Positions 18,792 through 26,208 of a stretch of DNA of 64,000 bases are shown here, one piece after another; position 1 is the first letter of the stretch; every line of letters begins with the position of its first letter. This DNA comes from Porticoccus sp964395715 (lineage in GTDB: Bacteria; Pseudomonadota; Gammaproteobacteria; Pseudomonadales; Porticoccaceae): NCBI GenBank assembly GCA_964395715.1, contig CAYNAU010000002.1, positions 1 to 64,000 on the forward strand, given 5' to 3'. The notes beneath the pieces were generated by a model, which did no database searches, was not told the DNA's origin, and worked only from the letters and a program-made list of their open reading frames with translations. A program made the translations under genes and the position numbers.

Positions 18792-19121
18792 ATGTCCAAG
18801 AAAAACCTGAAACCCCTGGCCGCGGCTGTTGGCGCTGCTTTCATGGCATCAGTTGCTGTCGCCCCTCTGGTATCTGCGGCGGAAAATCCGTTTCAGGCCA
18901 ATCAGCTGAGTTCCGGCTATAACCTGGCGGATTCCCACGGCGAAGGCAAATGTGGTGAAGGCAAGTGTGGCGAAGCCAAAAAAGCCGAAAAAGATGGCAA
19001 ATGTGGTGAAGGCCGCTGTGGCGAAGAGAAAAAAGCCGAAAAAGAAGGCAAGTGTGGTGAAGAGAAAAAATCTGAAAAAGAAGGTAAATGTGGTGAAGGT
19101 AAGTGCGGTGGTAAAAGTTAA
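18792..19121 (+). CDS. hvfA: HvfA/bufferin-like exported Cys-rich peptide precursor with EGKCG motifs
   Basis: A 109-residue precursor of a ribosomally made, modified peptide. Residues 1-30 form a Sec signal peptide ending in VSAA. The mature part is low-complexity Lys/Glu/Gly and carries seven Cys (54, 59, 71, 76, 88, 100, 105), each in EGKCG or a close variant (DGKCG once, EGRCG once), with AEK-type spacers. In HvfA of Haemophilus, such EGKCG motifs are converted by an MNIO enzyme into copper-binding oxazolone-thioamide groups; a copper-buffering role is inferred here by homology. The start follows GGAGATACATC. The two maturation genes follow directly. Confidence 0.9.
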   Translation: MSKKNLKPLAAAVGAAFMASVAVAPLVSAAENPFQANQLSSGYNLADSHGEGKCGEGKCGEAKKAEKDGKCGEGRCGEEKKAEKEGKCGEEKKSEKEGKCGEGKCGGKS

Positions 19122-19142
19122 TTTCCAACGCGTTTATCTGCT

Positions 19143-20000
19143 GTGACCACAGTTCACTATCCCGTCCATGGGGCGGGTCTCGGTTTAAGGCGGGCCCTGC
19201 TGGGCCCGCTTTCTTCCGTGACAACTGATCAGGTCGGTTTCATGGAGGTCGCCCCGGAAAACTGGATTCATGTCGGTGGCCGGTTAGGGCGCCAGTTTCG
19301 TTGCTACACCGAGCGTTTTCCCTTTGTCTGCCATGGCCTGTCACTCTCTATTGGGTCGCCAGCGCCGCTGGATATGACGTTGCTGGGCAATATCAAGTCC
19401 TTTTTGGCAGAGCATCAGATACGTGCCTATACCGAGCATCTCAGCTATTGCAGTGATGACGGCCACCTCTATGATCTGATGCCAATTCCGTTCACCGAAG
19501 AAGCCGTGCATTACGTGGCGAACCGGATTCGACAGGTACAGGACTTCCTCGGTCAGCGTATTGCCATGGAAAACGTGTCCTACTACGCAGCTCCCCAGCA
19601 AGAAATGCGCGAAATAGATTTTCTTAACGCCGTGCTGAAAGAGGCCGACTGCGACCTGTTGCTGGATGTGAACAATATTTACGTCAACAGCATCAATCAT
19701 GACTACGACCCGACGGAGTTCCTGCAGCAGTTGCCCGGTCATCGTGTGTCTTATGTTCATGTGGCGGGGCATTACGTGGAAGCGGAAGACCTACGTGTAG
19801 ACACCCACGGTGCTGATGTTATTGATCCTGTTTGGGCATTACTTGAAAAAAGTTATGAACTATTTGGCGTCATGCCGACATTGCTGGAGAGGGACTTTAA
19901 CCTGCCCCCTGTGGACAAGCTGATGCTGGAAGTCGAGCATATCCAGCATCTTCAATCGGTCACGGTCACACAGTCCGTGATGGAGTCGGCCAATGTCTGA
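19143..20000 (+). CDS. hvfB: DUF692/MNIO family peptide maturase HvfB
   Basis: A 285-residue TIM-barrel enzyme of the multinuclear non-heme iron-dependent oxidase family (DUF692, also BufB). Candidate metal ligands are spread along the barrel: H64 (CHGLSLSIGS), H99 (YTEHLSY), E143 (MENVSYY), D175 and N178 (DVNNIYVN), H186, H206 and H210 (HVAGHY), D220 and H222 (DTHG), and E249. It would oxidise the Cys of the HvfA peptide in the cytoplasm before export. Translation starts at a GTG 21 bases after hvfA and overlaps hvfC by eight bases, so the three genes form one transcript. Confidence 0.92.
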   Translation: MTTVHYPVHGAGLGLRRALLGPLSSVTTDQVGFMEVAPENWIHVGGRLGRQFRCYTERFPFVCHGLSLSIGSPAPLDMTLLGNIKSFLAEHQIRAYTEHLSYCSDDGHLYDLMPIPFTEEAVHYVANRIRQVQDFLGQRIAMENVSYYAAPQQEMREIDFLNAVLKEADCDLLLDVNNIYVNSINHDYDPTEFLQQLPGHRVSYVHVAGHYVEAEDLRVDTHGADVIDPVWALLEKSYELFGVMPTLLERDFNLPPVDKLMLEVEHIQHLQSVTVTQSVMESANV

Positions 20001-20751
20001 TCTTAGCGCGCCCGACTTTCAGGAAACCCAGTACCGATTTGCTGCGCATTTGCGGGATCCCGATTCAAATCCCGCACCCTGCGGTATCGAAGACCGGCGC
20101 CTGAAAATCTACCGGGAGCTGGTCTACAACAATATCGAGGACTTTCTCAGCAGCGGTTTCCCGATTCTGCGCAGTCTCTATGCGGAAAGCGATTGGCATG
20201 CCATGGTTAGACAGTTTATCGCCTGTCACCAGAGTCATTCTCCCTACTTTCTGGAAATCACCCAGGAATTTCTCACATATCTGCAGGAGGAACATCAGAC
20301 TGTAACTTGTGACCCTGATTTCATGCTGGAGCTTGCCCATTACGAGTGGGTAGAGCTGGCGCTGGATGTGGCAGAGGGCGGTATCGAGGGAGGCCGGAAA
20401 GAGGGCGTCGATGTGCTGTCTGACCGGTTGCAGGTCTCCCCCCTGGCTTGGCGGCTCTCCTATCAATACCCGGTACACATGATCGGTCCGCAGCATCAGC
20501 CAGAAGAACCTGGCGAAGAGCCGACCTTTCTGGTGGTTTACCGCAATCGGTTAGAGGAGGTCGGGTTCCTGCAAACCAACGGCGTGACCATGCAGTTGCT
20601 ACAGCTGCTCGAAGAAATGCCTCAGACGGGTGAGTCAGCACTGCGTGAATTGGCCGGCCTATTGAGTCAGCGAGACCCTGAATCACTCCTGGTTTTTGGT
20701 CGAGAAGTGCTTGAGCAGCTGTTGTCGCTGGATATCGTGCTGGCTGAGTGA
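19993..20751 (+). CDS. hvfC: DUF2063 family maturation partner HvfC
   Basis: A 252-residue protein of the DUF2063/HvfC (BufC) family. The N-terminal half is the conserved domain (RLKIYRELVYNNIEDFLSSGFPILRSLY at about 37-64, then HSPYFLEITQEFLTYL), and the C-terminal half is a separate alpha/beta region. In characterised systems this protein pairs with the MNIO enzyme and is thought to bind the precursor leader. Its ATG lies inside the end of hvfB (8-base overlap), which indicates coupled translation. A strong terminator follows, so no further gene such as a DoxX-like protein belongs to the operon. Confidence 0.9.
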   Translation: MSDLSAPDFQETQYRFAAHLRDPDSNPAPCGIEDRRLKIYRELVYNNIEDFLSSGFPILRSLYAESDWHAMVRQFIACHQSHSPYFLEITQEFLTYLQEEHQTVTCDPDFMLELAHYEWVELALDVAEGGIEGGRKEGVDVLSDRLQVSPLAWRLSYQYPVHMIGPQHQPEEPGEEPTFLVVYRNRLEEVGFLQTNGVTMQLLQLLEEMPQTGESALRELAGLLSQRDPESLLVFGREVLEQLLSLDIVLAE

Positions 20752-20772
20752 TGGAGACGTTCCGGGCATAAA

Positions 20773-20796
20773 AAAACGGCCCCGAAGGGCCGTTTT
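20773..20796. terminator. bidirectional Rho-independent terminator
   Basis: Stem CGGCCC (20777-20782) pairs with GGGCCG (20787-20792) around loop CGAA, flanked by A4 and T4. It lies between the convergent hvfC and porin genes and can serve both. Confidence 0.88.
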
Positions 20797-20818
20797 GACG
20801 ATACATCAACAGTGTTGA

Positions 20819-22036
20819 TCAGAACTTGGTTACCAGATCCACTTTCACGCTGTCGTAATCAGTTTCGCCAGCAGCAGTATTGTCACCGTATTCGTTGTTG
20901 TAATAGGAAATGCCGATTTTAGTGTTCTTGCTCAGGCCAACAGCTGCACTCAGTTTATGGCCTTTCACATCGGTACCACCGCCACCGAAGTCAGAGTCGG
21001 TAAAGGCAGCATACACCGCATCAGCTTCCAGATCCTCATACATGTAGCCAAACTCGATGTCGCCACGTTTTTTGGCTTTACCCAGTTTGAAACCAGCAAG
21101 GTAACCGGTGTCTTCATCGGCATCGCTTTCAGTATTCTGAGCAAAGTCGACATAGAAAGTGGCGGGAATACCTGCCAGCTTGGTATTCAACTCAGCGAAG
21201 ACTTCTGCCACTTTGTAATCCATTGTGTGCAGGGTGCCGTCATTGGTGTTACCGAAGAAATCACCGGGATCACCTACAAAGTTTGCGCTGCCTTCTACCG
21301 GAATGTAGAAGTAACCGGCACCGACAACAAAGGAAGTGCTGTCGTTGATTTTGCCGTTATAGCCGAACTGACCGCCAAACATTTCTTCGGCATCCTGTTT
21401 GCCGTAATTGTTGTCGCTTTCCAGGAAGTGATAGGAAGCGACGGCCCAAATGGTGCCGTTGTCATATTTAACGTTAACACCTTCCGGGCGCAGGTCGCCG
21501 TCCCAGATCAGGCCGCTTTTAGCCGGTGTGTAGTAGAGATTTTTGGTTTTACCCGCAATCAGGTGGGTGTTGGGCGCAAACTTCCAGTCAACCCAACCCT
21601 GGTCCAGCTGAATGCCCTTGGAACTGGCGCCGCCACCCAGGGTCTGGTTGCCTGAAATTGGATCATCACTGCCGCTGACCAGAGCCACACCAGCACTAAC
21701 ATCCTCAGTTACCTGGGCAGTCAGACCGATGCGGGCACGAATGCGGTTGCGGTTGCGTTCATCGGCTTTGGCATCGTTGTCGACATTTTCATAGCGGTAA
21801 CGAACATCACCGGACCACACGATGCTGTCAGCCCAGGTTTTGGCGGGCTTTGCTTGTGCCACAACCTTGTCGGTTTTGGCTTCCATGTCTTCGATACGCT
21901 GGGACAGCGCCAGCACGTATTTTTTCAGATCCTGTACGCTGGCCGCTTCAATCTCGGCAGCGGTGGGAGTCGCAGCCATTACCAGCGGGCTGGCGGTGAG
22001 TGCGCTGACAGCTAAGCAAATTGCAGTACGTTTCAT
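20819..22036 (-). CDS. outer-membrane porin with N-terminal coiled coil
   Basis: A 405-residue beta-barrel protein. Residues 1-21 are a signal peptide ending in MA. A short predicted coiled coil follows (about 25-60, EIEAASVQDLKKYVLALSQRIEDM), as in trimeric porins with a periplasmic helical part. The rest alternates polar and aromatic residues in beta strands and ends in ...LVTKF with the C-terminal Phe needed for barrel insertion. The substrate cannot be told. It resembles the putative-porin group seen in marine gammaproteobacteria. A Pho-box-like site upstream hints at control by phosphate. Confidence 0.85.
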   Translation of the reverse strand: MKRTAICLAVSALTASPLVMAATPTAAEIEAASVQDLKKYVLALSQRIEDMEAKTDKVVAQAKPAKTWADSIVWSGDVRYRYENVDNDAKADERNRNRIRARIGLTAQVTEDVSAGVALVSGSDDPISGNQTLGGGASSKGIQLDQGWVDWKFAPNTHLIAGKTKNLYYTPAKSGLIWDGDLRPEGVNVKYDNGTIWAVASYHFLESDNNYGKQDAEEMFGGQFGYNGKINDSTSFVVGAGYFYIPVEGSANFVGDPGDFFGNTNDGTLHTMDYKVAEVFAELNTKLAGIPATFYVDFAQNTESDADEDTGYLAGFKLGKAKKRGDIEFGYMYEDLEADAVYAAFTDSDFGGGGTDVKGHKLSAAVGLSKNTKIGISYYNNEYGDNTAAGETDYDSVKVDLVTKF

Positions 22037-22152
22037 ATTATCAACTCCAATCCTTTTGTGGGCGTTGTGAGTAAGTATCTGACCTATGACTGGTCATTCC
22101 TGGCTCAATGGACCGTCCCATTCAAACCATGCGGGCATTCTCTGATAGATGT

Positions 22153-22170
22153 GTGTCATTTTTATGACAA
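22153..22170 (-). promoter_or_regulatory. Pho-box-like site upstream of the porin gene
   Basis: On the minus strand the sequence TTGTCATAAAAATGACAC matches the PhoB consensus CTGTCATAAAACTGTCAC at 15 of 18 positions. It lies 117 bases before the porin start codon. The same bases form a perfect inverted repeat TGTCAT-4-ATGACA, so another dimeric regulator is an alternative. It stands between the divergent porin and mlaA genes. Confidence 0.4.
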
Positions 22171-22326
22171 AATTGTCATTTAAAACCACATAGTTAGTGA
22201 GGAATTTTGGGAATGAAAGGCCATATTTTGGGGCTCTAAGACCGGTTTGGCGGTATACCTGTATTATCTGAACGTGTAGAATCAGCGGATTTTCTGCTAC
22301 GAGAATAATGTTAAGGGGAAGACCCA

Positions 22327-23034
22327 ATGAAAAAATTCATGCTGCTGCTTGCTGGAGTTGTGTTGTCAGGTCAGGTAATGGCCGCTACGGATGCCAAAAA
22401 CCAGGAAGATCCCTGGGAAGGTTTTAACCGCAAGGTGTTTGTGTTCAACGAGAAAGTTGACACCTATGCGTTCAAACCCGTGGCGAAGGGTTACAAGGCG
22501 ATTACGCCGGACCCGGTTGAACGCGGTATTAGTCGTATGTTTTCCAATGTGGGTGAGGTGGTTAATATCCTGAACGACCTTCTGCAGGGTAAATTCAAAC
22601 AGGCTGGCAACGATACCGGCCGTCTGGTGATCAACACCACTATCGGCCTGGTGGGCTTCTTTGATGTTGCCGATAACATGGGCCTGCCAAAAAATGACGG
22701 GGAAGACTTCGGTCAGACATTGGGTTTTTACGGTGTTAACTCCGGCCCTTACGTGGTTATCCCTTTCTTCGGTCCCAGCACCATGCGTGATGCGCCCTCA
22801 AGGGTAGTGGACCGTCTTGTTAATCCGATTAATGAAGTGGACCATGTGCCCACTCGCAACACCATTTATGGCGTTGAACTTCTGTCTATGCGTGCGGACC
22901 TGCTTGAGGCTGAGAAGTTTATTCGCGGCGACCGTTATACCTTTATTCGTGATGCCTACCTCCAGCGCCGCAAGTTTCTCCTCAACGACCGTCTGGTAGA
23001 GGATGACTTCGGTGGTGACTACGAGGAGTTCTAG
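22327..23034 (+). CDS. mlaA: MlaA/VacJ family outer-membrane lipid asymmetry protein
   Basis: A 235-residue MlaA homologue, part of the Mla system that takes misplaced phospholipids out of the outer leaflet and passes them to MlaC. The conserved DPWEGFNRKVFVFNEKVD opening, the GRLVINTTIGLVGFFDVA segment and the ETFGQTLG-like EDFGQTLGFYGV are present. The N-terminus is a signal peptide ending VMA|ATD. Unlike E. coli MlaA there is no lipobox Cys; in fact the protein has no Cys at all, so it cannot be lipidated. GGGGAAG lies five bases before the ATG, so the start is secure. The other mla genes are not in the window. Confidence 0.93.
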   Translation: MKKFMLLLAGVVLSGQVMAATDAKNQEDPWEGFNRKVFVFNEKVDTYAFKPVAKGYKAITPDPVERGISRMFSNVGEVVNILNDLLQGKFKQAGNDTGRLVINTTIGLVGFFDVADNMGLPKNDGEDFGQTLGFYGVNSGPYVVIPFFGPSTMRDAPSRVVDRLVNPINEVDHVPTRNTIYGVELLSMRADLLEAEKFIRGDRYTFIRDAYLQRRKFLLNDRLVEDDFGGDYEEF

Positions 23035-23127
23035 GCTGCTTGCTGATCCGTTGGCCTATCAGGCGGATTGAACTTTTGTCAGTGACGAAGCATGGTTTTT
23101 TCATGCAACGTCGGTCCTGGTTAAGCT

Positions 23128-24303
23128 ATGGAAAAAAACGGCAAACTGTTTATTGTTGCCGACAACCAAGATAACTGCCATGAACTGCAAGGCCTGTTGG
23201 CCGGCACTGCATGGCAGGTCTCATGCTTTGATGATACTACGGTTGCCATAAGCGCTATTCAGGTTGATCACCCCGGCGTGGTGGTGATCGACCTTCCATT
23301 CTCTGATGTGCAGGATCAACTCCTAGCACTCGCGTCCCCTGACCTGGATGTCGCCTACATTATGGTGTTGCCTGAAGGTGATCCCAGACAGGTTGTGGAA
23401 CTGTTCCATCAAAATGTGTCCGATGTGGTCATCAGGCCCTTTAGTGGTGACCGCTTCCGCGAGGCGGTCGAACGAGCCTCCAGCTGCAAGAGCCTGCTGG
23501 TCCAGAACCGGCAGTACCGCGAACAGCTGGAGAAGGCCAACCGGGAACTGGAAGAGAGCCTGCGTATCCTTGAAATTGACCAGATGGCGGGCCGTCAGGT
23601 CCAGCACAGCCTGCTACCGGTCACGCCACTACGCCATGGTGAATATGAAATTGCCCACCGCATTGTGCCGTCCCTGTTTTTGAGTGGTGACTTTGTCGGC
23701 TACAACGTGGTTTTTGACCGTTATATGGTCTTGTATGTGGCCGATGTCTCGGGGCACGGTGCATCTTCTGCCTTTCTGACGGTATTGCTCAAATTCATAC
23801 TAAATCGTATCCTTCGCCGCCACATTACGCGCAACGACCATGAGGCTATGGCGAAAGCTCCGCTTGGCTTTATTGAGCATATCAACCGTCAGATTATGGC
23901 GCTGGGGCTGGACAAGCACCTGACACTGTTTTCTGCATCGATTGATATGGAACAGAATATTTTGCGCTACTCAGTAGCCGCCCATATGCCAACGCCCGTT
24001 TTCTTCAGCGAGGGCGACGTGCGTACGTTACCGGGCAAGGGTAAGCCGGTGGGTATTTTTGAGAATGCCACCTGGGAAGTCCAGGAAATCATGCTTCCTG
24101 AAAAATTTGCTATGGTTATTGTGTCTGATGGTGTGCTGGAGTTTCTTCCCGGCGATTCATACCGGGAAAAAGAACAGTATCTGGCAGATACCGTGGCCCA
24201 ATCTGACACCTCTATGGAAAGTATTTGTGAAGGTTTAGGCATTAATGAAGTAGGCGATGTCCCGGATGATGTCACCGTACTCACGATTCGCAGAGGTTTT
24301 TAA
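23128..24303 (+). CDS. rssB: RssB-like response regulator with PP2C phosphatase domain
   Basis: A 391-residue two-domain regulator. A receiver domain (1-120) has the phospho-acceptor D55 (VVVIDLP); the usual switch Lys is replaced by Arg (R103 in VIRPF). A coiled coil at about 125-150 leads to a PP2C/SpoIIE-type domain with D188 (SGDFVGY), D206 (VADVSGHG), D334 (VSDGVLEF) and D381 (DDVTVLTI), which look intact. In Pseudomonas the gene with this layout next to mlaA and a STAS gene is RssB, which governs RpoS stability. HsbR is an alternative name for the same architecture. The following STAS gene starts directly after its stop. Confidence 0.82.
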   Translation: MEKNGKLFIVADNQDNCHELQGLLAGTAWQVSCFDDTTVAISAIQVDHPGVVVIDLPFSDVQDQLLALASPDLDVAYIMVLPEGDPRQVVELFHQNVSDVVIRPFSGDRFREAVERASSCKSLLVQNRQYREQLEKANRELEESLRILEIDQMAGRQVQHSLLPVTPLRHGEYEIAHRIVPSLFLSGDFVGYNVVFDRYMVLYVADVSGHGASSAFLTVLLKFILNRILRRHITRNDHEAMAKAPLGFIEHINRQIMALGLDKHLTLFSASIDMEQNILRYSVAAHMPTPVFFSEGDVRTLPGKGKPVGIFENATWEVQEIMLPEKFAMVIVSDGVLEFLPGDSYREKEQYLADTVAQSDTSMESICEGLGINEVGDVPDDVTVLTIRRGF

Positions 24304-24789
24304 GTGCAACCTGGAAAAATTCTGGTTTCACACCACGAAGAAGTTTATCTGATCAAACTGGTCGGTGACGTCCGAGTCACACTGTGCACATCGCTGAATA
24401 ACTACATTGAGGCGATTTTCAAGGACGGCCATGTCAGTGAAGTTGTGACTGACATGATGGATACCGATGCGGTTGACAGCACCACTCTGGGTTTGTTGGC
24501 AAAAATGGCGCTGTATTGCGAAGAACACTACGGCGTCAAACCCACGGTGTTTTGCAACGACGAAAGCATTTACCAGATTCTCACAGTCATGGGGCTGGAT
24601 GAGATTTTCAATATTATCCAGGGTCCTCACGACGATGATGAGGGGTACGAAGAGCTGAGCAGTATCGAGTCCGGAGTCGAAGAGATTCGGGAGCGGGTGC
24701 TTGAAGCACACAGGCTTTTGTCTCTTTTAAATGATCGCAATCAGAAAGAATTTGTCGATCTTATCCATTCCCTCGAGCAGGATTGCTGA
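24304..24789 (+). CDS. rssC: STAS-domain anti-anti-sigma factor (RssC-like)
   Basis: A 161-residue protein with a STAS domain in residues 1-105. The conserved DST motif has Ser59 (DAVDSTTLGLL), the usual phosphorylation site that a PP2C phosphatase would dephosphorylate. The C-terminal tail is acidic and helical. It starts with a GTG right after the rssB stop, so the two are coupled. Together they would form a partner-switching pair acting on RpoS or another sigma factor. The kinase is not in the window. Confidence 0.82.
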   Translation: MQPGKILVSHHEEVYLIKLVGDVRVTLCTSLNNYIEAIFKDGHVSEVVTDMMDTDAVDSTTLGLLAKMALYCEEHYGVKPTVFCNDESIYQILTVMGLDEIFNIIQGPHDDDEGYEELSSIESGVEEIRERVLEAHRLLSLLNDRNQKEFVDLIHSLEQDC

Positions 24790-24808
24790 CACGAGGTATG
24801 AGCATTGC

Positions 24809-25255
24809 TTAACGGCCCATAGCGCGCTGTTTAGCCTGAATAAAGTCCTTGTGAGACACATACAGCAGTTCGGCGATGCGCCGGATTAGTGCCTCCTCAT
24901 GTTTGTCCAGCACCTGGTCTGCAAAAGCGACCCGCCACAGATTCTCAATCAAATGAGTTTTCGCTTCTGCGTCAAAGTGATCATTGATCAATCGCGTGAA
25001 TTGAAACAGCGAGGTGGCAGAATCAACCTCCTTTTGAGCCAGTTTAATCAGCAGCTCGACCTCTTCAGATCCTAGTTGAAACCGGGTTGTCAGCATGCGG
25101 TTGATTTCGGTTAGCTCTGTATCGTTGAGATCCCGGTCGATGACCATCACTTCGACCATTAGAGCCGCAGCTGCCAGCCTCATCTGCTCCTGATCTGTTT
25201 CCTCATTTGAGGGATTCAGTCTGGAGGAGAAGAATTTCTGGATTTGGTCGATCAA
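24809..25255 (-). CDS. TerB family protein
   Basis: A 148-residue all-helical protein of the TerB (tellurite resistance B) fold. It has a repeated pattern of acidic pairs (VIDRDLNDTELTEI and FADQVLDKHEEALI) that resembles the metal-binding helices of TerB. No other ter genes are near, so tellurite resistance should not be inferred. The start is TTG at 25255, overlapping the tal stop by four bases (TTGA), so its translation is coupled to tal. It is convergent with rssC. Confidence 0.82.
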   Translation of the reverse strand: MIDQIQKFFSSRLNPSNEETDQEQMRLAAAALMVEVMVIDRDLNDTELTEINRMLTTRFQLGSEEVELLIKLAQKEVDSATSLFQFTRLINDHFDAEAKTHLIENLWRVAFADQVLDKHEEALIRRIAELLYVSHKDFIQAKQRAMGR

Positions 25256-26208
25256 CGGCCCATCTCCCAGAGCATTTTTTCCAGTTTTACCTGATCGGCC
25301 ACGAAATTGCGGATACCTTCAGCCAGTTTTTCCGTGGCCATGGCGTTGTCATTCATCCTGAAGCGGAATGCTGATTCCCCGTCCAGTTGATAGTCGATGG
25401 TGTCTCCAGTTTGTTGCGGGTCCAGTTGGCGCGGCAGCTCGCCGTGATCGTCGCTTAATTCGGCAAGCAACTGCGGGCTGATAGTCAGGCGGTCGCACCC
25501 TGAAAGTGCCTCGATTTCTCCGGGGTTACGAAAACTCGCGCCCATGACAATGGTGTTGTAATTGCGCTGCTTGTAAAAGTTGTAAATGGTTTTGACGGAG
25601 AGAACGCCAGGATCTTCATGGCCGGCATATTCCTGTTTGCCGCCATTCGCTTTGTGCCAATCCAGTATGCGGCCGACAAAAGGTGATATCAGGAAGGCTC
25701 CGGCATCCGCTGCCGCTGCCGCCTGATCGAAGCCAAACAGCAGAGTCAGGTTGCATTGCACACCACTTTTTTCAAGCTGTTCCGCGGCACGGATACCCTC
25801 CCAGGTGGAAGCAATTTTCAGCAGAATGCGGTCACTGTCGATGCCCGCAGATTGGTATTTTTCCACCAGAGACAGTCCGCGGCTGACGGTGGCCTGGGTA
25901 TCAAAAGATAAGCGCGCATCGATTTCCGTCGAGACCCGTCCGGGCACGACATCGAGAATTTCCCGGCCAATCGCTACCGACAACTCATCCATACAGTCCG
26001 GCAGCCAATCACCACCTTTTGATTTTGACCTGGAAATACTGGCTTCAATCAGAGATCGATAGTGGGGCAGGGATGCGGCTTTCAGCAGCAATGAGGGGTT
26101 GGTGGTCGCGTCAATGGGCTGATACAGGCGAATGGCTTCGATATCGCCGGTGTCAGCAACGACCACGGTCATTTCACGTAATTGATCCAGTTTGCTGGGC
26201 ATATTCAT
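25252..26208 (-). CDS. tal: transaldolase
   Basis: A 318-residue TalB-type transaldolase of the pentose phosphate pathway, moving a dihydroxyacetone unit between sedoheptulose-7-phosphate and glyceraldehyde-3-phosphate. The Schiff-base Lys131 is in RILLKIASTWEG, and DATTNPSL (33-40) and SPFVGRILDW are the substrate-site signatures. The length is normal. The start overlaps the dusA stop by four bases (ATGA), so dusA, tal and the TerB gene are one translationally coupled transcript. Confidence 0.95.
   Translation of the reverse strand: MNMPSKLDQLREMTVVVADTGDIEAIRLYQPIDATTNPSLLLKAASLPHYRSLIEASISRSKSKGGDWLPDCMDELSVAIGREILDVVPGRVSTEIDARLSFDTQATVSRGLSLVEKYQSAGIDSDRILLKIASTWEGIRAAEQLEKSGVQCNLTLLFGFDQAAAAADAGAFLISPFVGRILDWHKANGGKQEYAGHEDPGVLSVKTIYNFYKQRNYNTIVMGASFRNPGEIEALSGCDRLTISPQLLAELSDDHGELPRQLDPQQTGDTIDYQLDGESAFRFRMNDNAMATEKLAEGIRNFVADQVKLEKMLWEMGR

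Noticed and set aside
24809..25255. Tellurite resistance function
   Set aside because: Only a lone TerB-fold gene; no terC, terD or terZ genes nearby.
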